NCBI GenBank assembly: GCA_036852015.1
Contig: JAANDG010000236.1
Span: 124,001-188,000, forward strand
DNA: 64,000 nucleotides
DNA from: Pelodera strongyloides
Lineage: Eukaryota > Nematoda > Chromadorea > Rhabditida > Rhabditidae
Direction of reading: 5' to 3'
A program made the translations under genes and the position numbers. Numbering within the stretch: position 1 is the stretch's first letter; every line of letters starts with the position of its first letter. Positions 56,419 through 64,000 of this stretch are shown piece after piece. The notes beneath the pieces were generated by a model, which did no database searches, was not told the origin of the DNA, and saw nothing but the letters and a program-made list of their open reading frames with translations.

Positions 56419-59400
56419 CACATCTTAAACCAATATTTTATAGTGCTTTCTTTTATCTGTTTTATTAGTATTAGTATATATATTCTTTGAGAAGGACCTT
56501 ATAGTGGCAAAACTTGCGCGATACATTTTGTTGTCGTAATAAATGTTAATGAACACATTTTTTGGAAATTAGATGATGAACTTGGTGTTGTTTAACATCT
56601 TTGAAACATCAGCCGAACGATGAACTTACCTTACTGATACTATAGAAGTGGGAATCTTTGAATATTTCTTGAAATATGTCTTCTGAAATTGTCAAGATGC
56701 ACAGCAAATGGGACAGGATGAATTTGCTGTATAGAAGACAGTCTCATACTTAAAATGTCGCACTATTGGCTACAGAAAGAAGAGAGACCGAGACAAATGA
56801 GCAATCACATAACTTATCAATGATGGGTTCAATAATAGAAAAGGTTCCGTAAATTGGTCGATATGTATTAATGAAATCAAGTTGAATTCATTTGGGTCCG
56901 ATTCCATGGTGCTCGCAACCAAGCAGTTGCCTGGCAACGTGCGTAAACTGAAGGAATGAATATGAACTTAGGCTTAAGAACATACGCCGCAACCTACCAA
57001 GCCACTAATGAACCATTAAAATCGTAAGGGTTTGGTTGGAACAAATTGATTATTTCGAACCCAACTTTTTTTGCACAATGGCATGCGAACAAAGAAGAGT
57101 GCAAAGACAACCATATTCCCGCTTATTAGCATAAAATCAGAAACTATGCTATGTATAAACGGTACATTCCATGACCCATCAGTTGTGCGACATAATAATG
57201 GGGCATAACACATCATTACTGACGCTTCTTCGTCTTCTTTTGTGTTCGCTCTTAGGAGATGTAAACGGAACGTCGTGTGCCAACTTTTATTGACAATCAC
57301 AAGTTGTAAAACTCATGTATTTTAATTCGCAAAGCTAATCGTCTCAATTTCTGGGATGTCAATGATAGGATGGCAGATGGGGGGAAGTCGCTATGCCATG
57401 AGGGTATAACGTGCCAGTCGGAGTGCAGCTGGCGGTATAATTGCCAACCGACGAGCTCCTTTCGGGTCACTCAGTATTTCCTTATTATTTACCAAACTGC
57501 GGTATATTCATGCATAACAACCTAGGTTTTGATCAAACGCACGGTCCGTCAGGATATTAACTTTCCAAGTTTTCAAATAAGTTGCGGTTTCATCGATAAA
57601 TATGTTTTTACGAAACGAGCGAAAGAGAGCAGCGGGTTTATCCACTTTAATATCAGGACAGATTTTACGAACAGTGATGACATGTGCGCATAAGACAACA
57701 TAGTCACAGACTTACGTGTCACCTTGCTCACCGGTTAATAAAGTGTTTGTTCCACATCTCAGTATATACCCTCCCTTTTACTTGCCCTTTATATATTGAA
57801 GGGCATGCCATAGCTGGCTGGACATGTGTCAGACTTGATTAATCTGAATAAGCGCGAACACTATGTATTTCCAAGTGTCACCGCAGGATGCTTATCTCGT
57901 CACGTTCCCTTCCTCTTATAGGGATTCCCCATATCTGAAATCTTGGCTCATCTCTTGTTTATCTCAGCCAACATTTGAATCCATGAAAACAATTTCGTAT
58001 ATTATCTCTGCACCAAAGAAGCACAATAAACTATTTTCAACTCTCACACTTGATAGGAGTCACGTACCAGAGTTGTCCTGGATAAAAATAGTAGTAGAAC
58101 ACCAGATAAGCGGTATATTAATTTATATGGGACTCTGTGTATAAAAAGAGAGACAGAAATCAACTAAAGCCTTTGTTTAGTGTTGTTATATAATATCCCC
58201 CCCCCCTCAACCCTCGATAGCTTCATACAGTTTTATCGAAAGTAGGTACCCGTAAACCCTCTCATCTTAGAGTATTTGAATTAGGTTGCTCCTGACAATA
58301 CCAATTAGAATCAAAAACTAAGCCACATGTGGAGGAACGGGGTTCCTTTCAATTGCACACCCAGCGCTTTTGCGCAAATTCTTTGAATTTAGCAAAAGTG
58401 TTAGAGACAGAGTTAGATTTCTTATTCACTGTTGTCTGCTTATTATTTCACAAATCTACACATTGTTTTAAACGCAGTCTTTTCTGGGTATGGTATTATG
58501 TTTACTTGTATTGTAACCACCCATTTTGCTTTGCATTATAAGGTTCTCCGCGTTTATGATATGCGTTACTTTTAATTTAGATTAACGACTTAATTATCTA
58601 ATGAAGACACCTTTCTACTTAGCTAATGACGTATATAAATTATGATTATACTTTGCGCCTAGTATGTAAAATCTCGTAGACACGAACGGATTCCATTTAT
58701 TATCTCTGAGGATGATTTATGGGCTTGCATGCAAATTAATCCCCTATTGGATTTCCCCCCAGTGACATTGATATATAAGATATACGAGATTTATCTCTCG
58801 CTCTCACTCGCACCTCTCTCCCATATCGCTGTTGCTTTGAAGTTTGCGATTCGCATATCTGTGGTTTACCTGAACACTTATTTACGAATGGCAGGCTTAA
58901 CGTTGTCATAATACTGCGTGCATATTCAATTTGTTCCGCTTACTCTGTATTAGTCGGGCAAACATGTTTCACACTCCCATTTGAAGAGTTCTATTTTCTT
59001 TTAATTTTTTCTTCTTTTTTTCTTTGATTTCATATAATTGAGGAGGCCCGACCAATATAATTAGCGTGCGAATTACCTTCGAGAAGCGTAGAAATTTACT
59101 AGAAGCAAAGTTTTACATCATGAAATATATATCTATTTTGATAACTGCTCTCACAGAGCATTGCCACTACACTAAAATTTACGCATTTATTGTGATATTA
59201 GTCCCCTAATCTTCATAATATTGTAATATCACTACCATAACTCCATAATATTGAACAAGAGGATGACGTTTATATGTATGAAAAGAGTGCTTCAGGTGTT
59301 CCTTTTCATTTTTATGGTTTCAAAAAAGACCAGCCGTATTAGGTTTTCGGTTACCAAGGAAATTTACACAGAGTAACTGGAATTGTTTCATTAAATGGGC

Positions 59401-59581
59401 ACCTAGCTGACCGAAATTGTACAGCGAAAAGATAAAAAGTTGTGCCAAAGAATCAAGTGTTCAATTAGCTTTTTTGTTTCTTATACTCAGTTGCTCAGCC
59501 AATTTGCGCTTGAGTATTATTAGCCGAGTATTTTGGTTCTTCGATCTCCATCTTCTTGCGATTTGATCAGTTATGTATATT

Positions 59582-59582
<1 letters not shown>
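56419..59582. other. Intergenic, no gene seen
   Basis: AT-rich DNA with many short frames but no exon chain. A C-run lies at 58,198-58,206. Nothing else is supported. Confidence 0.45.

Positions 59583-59617
<35 letters not shown>
59583..59617. repeat. TA dinucleotide microsatellite
   Basis: About 17 TA units without interruption. Confidence 0.95.
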
Positions 59618-59619
<2 letters not shown>

Positions 59620-61797
59620 AATTTCACTTTTGATATTCAGTCTATAATGAAATTAGCCTTTTGACCTAATTTAGCGCGAACGGTACCGCGTTGCAAAGTG
59701 AAACACGTACATTTAATCACTTCTATTTGATAGCATGCTTTCGCAACATTGTTATTTCTGACACACAAAGATCAAGCTTCAGTTCCACCAATAGGGAAAT
59801 AATTATTTGAGACTAAAAGTAGAGGCGCTTGAACAAAGCAATATGAGGGATTGGTTTACAACAAACAAATAAACATCTTGTTCGCTATGTAATTTCAACC
59901 TAAAGAAACTGTACTTTCGATCACCCGAATTTTCGTATCTGTACAACGTAGGGTGAGCGGATGTCCCTTTTGTGTCTTCCAATATTCTGATTGTGGATTC
60001 CCCAAGGACTTAAAGGTGCATTAGTGAAGGGAACCGGAATAACAAAACTGATTACCAAGAGAGGATGGCGACCCTTTTTACACGACCGACAAAGAGACGA
60101 TAATGGTCCCTGGAAATTATCGCTTTTTTGAAATATGACGAGAAAATTTGCTGTCATCTTATGTCCCGACCATGTCGCTTTTACAGTTTTTTTTTTTAAA
60201 TTTAAGCTGCTTAACACACACCAAATTACAAAGCATCTTCCGCTTAATAAGGTTCAATCTTTCAGTAATCGAGTCATTTCCAACGTAACACAGACCGCAT
60301 GTAATCTAGATAGTAGTTACAACTTCGTATCCACTATATTCACTGCTCAAAAAATAGGTATTAGTAGCCGGCATACTCTCCCCACACAACCTTGAAGAAA
60401 GGCAAGTAGTAATGCCATACATAATATGCCTCGTATCACATCCCATATCCATTTCATATGTAGTATCTGTTCTACGCGTTGGGCATATATAAAGGCAAAA
60501 CCTATACATAGAAAGAGGAAAACCCACTTTAGATCTAATGTGTTTAACGATCTGTGCACTGCGGTCTGCAAAGTACTACACCTTATTTGTATTGTGTATC
60601 GCGCATACTTACCAAATCTCTGAGTATTAGGTGTACCCAATGCAGAATACTGGCCCCACGGCTTGGTAATGGAGAGTATAAAAAGTTGCACTCCAAGGGA
60701 ACTGGGATTACTCCTCGACAGACGGACAGACTGTTCTCATTTGTACTTCTATTTTTCTTCGCGGAAAAATGTTTGCATATACGCCTGCGGAAGCGTTTCT
60801 GACGGGCATATACAATTGTTTTGCACGCTAAATTGTTTTGGTTAACTTGTTCAAAGTTGGAAAAACAGTTCCTTAATTCTGCATTCATTAAATGTCTCCA
60901 TTTCTTCTACTCAATATACCCCTTAGACGATGAACTTGAGAAAGTATCTGAGTATTCGTGAATCCTGTGGATCGAGTGAAACTTCTTTCCTTCTTTTTCT
61001 TCTTGTGATACTTTTTCGCACTCGGTTTGTCGTGTGATTCGGGGGTCGGATTTCCTCAAGATTTCAAACAACCAAACATACATGCCAACGAGAAGAAACT
61101 AGTGACAATTCTAAGTCAACTGGTTTCTGTTCTTCATACACCGTTAGGAATTTGCCACCACAAAGACATTATTATCGTTTTTTGTAATATCGGATGTCTA
61201 ATAAAACTATAATAACGGGGTCGACCGGCTAATTATGTTCCGTTGTATGTACTTTTGTACAATTTACAGAGCGCCAATTCATTGCCAGCGCTTGGCATAG
61301 CAACGAAATTTATTCGAATTTTTATCCATAGTTTCAATCAAATAAATCACATATGTTCTAGTAAACCATACAGTGTTATTGAAGATTTGAATGATTAATG
61401 AATTTATTCAAAACGTGTACTTATCTCATCCATGAGTGAGTAGGGATCGAATTTCTTGCAAGCGTTCTCAACAAATACCACAAAAAAGTTGTTTGCATTT
61501 GTTCGGAATTTGAAATAATATCCAGCTTGATTTATCCAATACGCTCACATTTTGGTTTTAATTTTTTGTATGCTTATACTTTACGAACAAAACTACTACT
61601 GGGCATGTTGGCTGGAAAGGCCGTAATACTTCTTCATCGTTTATACGCCAAAAATGGAACGGTCTTTTTGCACGAATGTCCCTATTTTCTGGGGCCGTTC
61701 GGCTATATTTTGTTGCTTCCCTTGAGATTTCGCGCTATAAGATGCTATGTTATTTAAATAACATTATACGTTTCCCTCTATGTATTCTGTTGCAAAA
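59618..61797. other. Intergenic, no gene seen
   Basis: AT-rich. Short frames on both strands around 60,300-60,890 overlap each other without splice support. Confidence 0.4.
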
Positions 61798-61978
61798 ATG
61801 AGTGCATTTCCGAAATCGCCAAGAAGCGATAAGATTGCGTATCGCCGCTCACTTATTGTTTTATTGTTTGTTGCTCGTGACTCAATGAAAGTTTTTTTTT
61901 GTTGCAGGGTTCTACTAGAAAGTCTCTGTGGCTCAGCAGGTGGTGTTTGTCCTCATTCTGCGGTAACATCTCAGAAAG
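61798..61978 (+). CDS. Candidate 5' end of a gene (two exons, continuation not found)
   Basis: The ATG at 61,798 opens MSAFPKSPRSDKIA, splits at 61,838 (phase 2, donor GTATCG), and joins 61,908-61,978 after a pyrimidine-rich TTTTTTTTTGTTGCAG acceptor. The result is VLLESLCGSAGGVCPHSAV and a few more residues up to a GTGCGTG donor. The 69-base intron and the strong acceptor are nematode-like. The following exons were not located, and the product is not recognised. It may be spurious. Confidence 0.3.
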
Positions 61979-64000
61979 GTGCGTGAGCTTCAATTTACCT
62001 CTAATAATAATAGTTGTTTTTACTAAAATGTTGTTAAAGCCTAAATGTTCTGTTGTTTTGGTTCGGAAATAATGTGAGCGTGCGGATTTGCTTTATCTAT
62101 TTTACTAGTTGCATCATGGATCACCAGTTCAAAAATAGAAAGTGTGAAGCAAACTACTCAGTGAAATTGAAGATCACACTTTCAATTTGACTTAAATTAT
62201 TACTTTGGAGTAAATTCTCTGAATTTTACGCAAATTAACAATTTTTCTTTATGAATTTGTAAACGAGAAGCTTTGGGGGCAGCAAGAACTAATGTTAAGA
62301 AAAGCACCGAAAATACTTACTGCTCTTTACAGTTGTATATTACTAAAAATTGCTCCACTCGATTCGTGTTACTGTTACTGATTAACGTTCTAATTGCTCT
62401 GCCCAAAATAACACGTTCTAATTTTAAGTGCCCTGCAGAACAACACATTGCGCTAATACCAACTACAAATGCACAATTTCGTGTTTTGAATTTCTTGCAT
62501 TCTTCCGAACTAATTTCAGCGAAGTAGGCCATACCATTCGAACGGATAAGCAGGAAAAGCAAAAACTTTTTTTATTAAATTCAATTACGAGGCATGCCCC
62601 TTTCGAGCCCCTGTTCCTCTGCTGAACGCCATTCACAATTTTTGAGAAGCCGCCCATGGGCACATCTACGTACATTATGTTTATAATAAAAATCTGTTGT
62701 CTAGCCTAATGAAATGATATTAAGAAGTTTAAAGGGGAATTTTTAGACAAAATTATAGAATATACCATAGATAGTTGTATAATTAAATTACTCGTAATGG
62801 ATTCCAGCAGTCTCAATGCAGTACTTATTCTCGGGCGAATAACGATTACAGTAGATGATGGGAGAAGTGGAAATACGGTAATATGTGGCAATATTTGGGC
62901 AATAACACCCATGCGAGAAGTTTAATTAGCAAGAATCAGCTGTTTTTTTTCGAAGTCGGCAAAGGGCGCGTCGTTTCAGAATGGAAGAACGACAATCTCT
63001 GTGACATTTGAATACGTATTGATTTTCCGGGGACGCTGCACAGAGTTCCCCTCTATGACCATTTATGCTGGTCCAAAATTAAACATCTTCTTTTCTGGCA
63101 ATGACCAATACAGAGACAAATTAAGCGAATATGCATGATATCATGCGCGGCGCATGAAAGGAGCTTTCAATTTAACTGAGGTAGTATGTCCTCCTAATTA
63201 TTAACAATAAAAAAACACTTCGCACACTAGTTTCGGACACCGATTGTTTTCGGATCAGTGGGACGAAATTTCGTCAGAACTATTTTCTTCAGTTCATATG
63301 TCGAACTTAAAATTTTCCGATAATGTCACATAATGCCACTGTCACTTGTCTTTATACTCATATTTTTGATCAATCCTCCAACTTCTGCTCATTGTTACAT
63401 CAGGGACGGTTCTTCGGTGAATCTTCACATGCTCCTTCTTGCGTTATCAAAAACAGCTTAGTTTATTTTCTGACCTCCGCTGAACATTTGAGTTGAATGG
63501 AGTGGTGCAGAAGGCATGTCCCGCTTCACCCTTAAAGAAAGAAATTCTTAAAACCTCTCCTTGTTCAAAATAGAAATCCGTATTTTGTCTTCAAATTTCC
63601 ACCAACAATATTGGGTTATACGGGATCATCTAAAATGTATGTCGACGCCTTTTTTTGTTCAATTTCGGAGAGAATTTCGAACGGACACCACCCCGTTCCC
63701 CCATTTCAAATGGTGTATTGAATTGCTGAAGGCGTTCACCGTTGTACCAAAAAAGTAGAAACAATTTACATTTCTGGGTTCAGCTTACATGTGAATACAT
63801 TCATTTTTTTATTGTAAAGTGCGCACACTTCGTGGTATATTTGAGTGTCAGCCACCTCAATTTAATGCGAAAACTTTTCAAAGTTTGCCTAACTCAAATT
63901 GCTTATTGCAATATTAAACGAGTTATACTTCAGTTGTTTGCATTGAAAATAGAATATTGAGTAGCAAGAAATGTAGAGGTCTTTGAATTACAAATGATTA
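61979..64000. other. No gene seen
   Basis: AT-rich sequence to the window end. Any continuation of the candidate gene at 61,798 would lie here or beyond, but no exon with frame-compatible splice sites stood out. Confidence 0.35.

Noticed and set aside
1..64000. CRISPR arrays, bacterial operons, riboswitches or rRNA genes
   Set aside because: No regular repeat-spacer array, Shine-Dalgarno-led gene chain or conserved rRNA segment was seen; the window is eukaryotic.

Overview
The window looks like a piece of a nematode chromosome, probably from the rhabditine side (diplogastrid- or strongylid-like). This is inferred from three things: AT-rich DNA with many short exons and short introns ending in TTTCAG or TTTAG; a long secreted Kunitz plus lustrin-type cysteine-repeat protein, a domain mix that is abundant in nematodes; and orthologues of conserved animal genes with nematode-style gene structure. 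No prokaryotic, organellar or viral gene set was seen.

Layout. (1) 1-5,100 and 15,600-27,150 hold an array of duplicated units. Each unit has a plus-strand, three-exon, arginine/glycine-rich (RGG) protein gene (1,277-2,440; 17,938-18,990; 21,451-22,608). Each is followed by a poorly resolved minus-strand gene with small exons. The window opens inside a further unit, so the array continues to the left. (2) 5,180-14,000 interrupts the array. It holds a decayed APE-type non-LTR retrotransposon, other repeat fragments, and two tandem copies of an F-box-like gene family. The second copy has lost its F-box half to repeat DNA and a 20-bp minisatellite. (3) 15,637-15,716 and 17,008-17,090 carry two copies of a compact minus-strand RNA-like element. 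It has every strand of a hammerhead ribozyme core, but in a rearranged order built from two hairpins. This is the most unusual thing in the window. (4) 23,300-26,500 contains foldback elements and two abutting TTAA-flanked MITEs, with the matching empty site preserved at 4,115-4,118. (5) 28,344-38,883 (minus) is one gene of about 42 exons encoding a secreted protein of about 1,590 residues. It has three Kunitz domains, many lustrin-type repeats, and an EB-like cysteine region near the C-terminus. (6) 44,056-56,418 (minus) holds three conserved genes in the same orientation: TBC1D13 (Rab GAP), ATF6 (membrane-tethered bZIP sensor of ER stress) and B9D1 (ciliary transition zone). (7) 56,419-64,000 is mostly empty AT-rich DNA with one candidate 5' gene end near 61,798.

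The conserved genes show no evident shared pathway. The array, the F-box pair and the MITE cluster look lineage-specific and are turning over by duplication and insertion. Exon junctions were read by eye from splice signals and reading-frame continuity. Coordinates are firm for most exons; the few unresolved junctions are noted in the entries.
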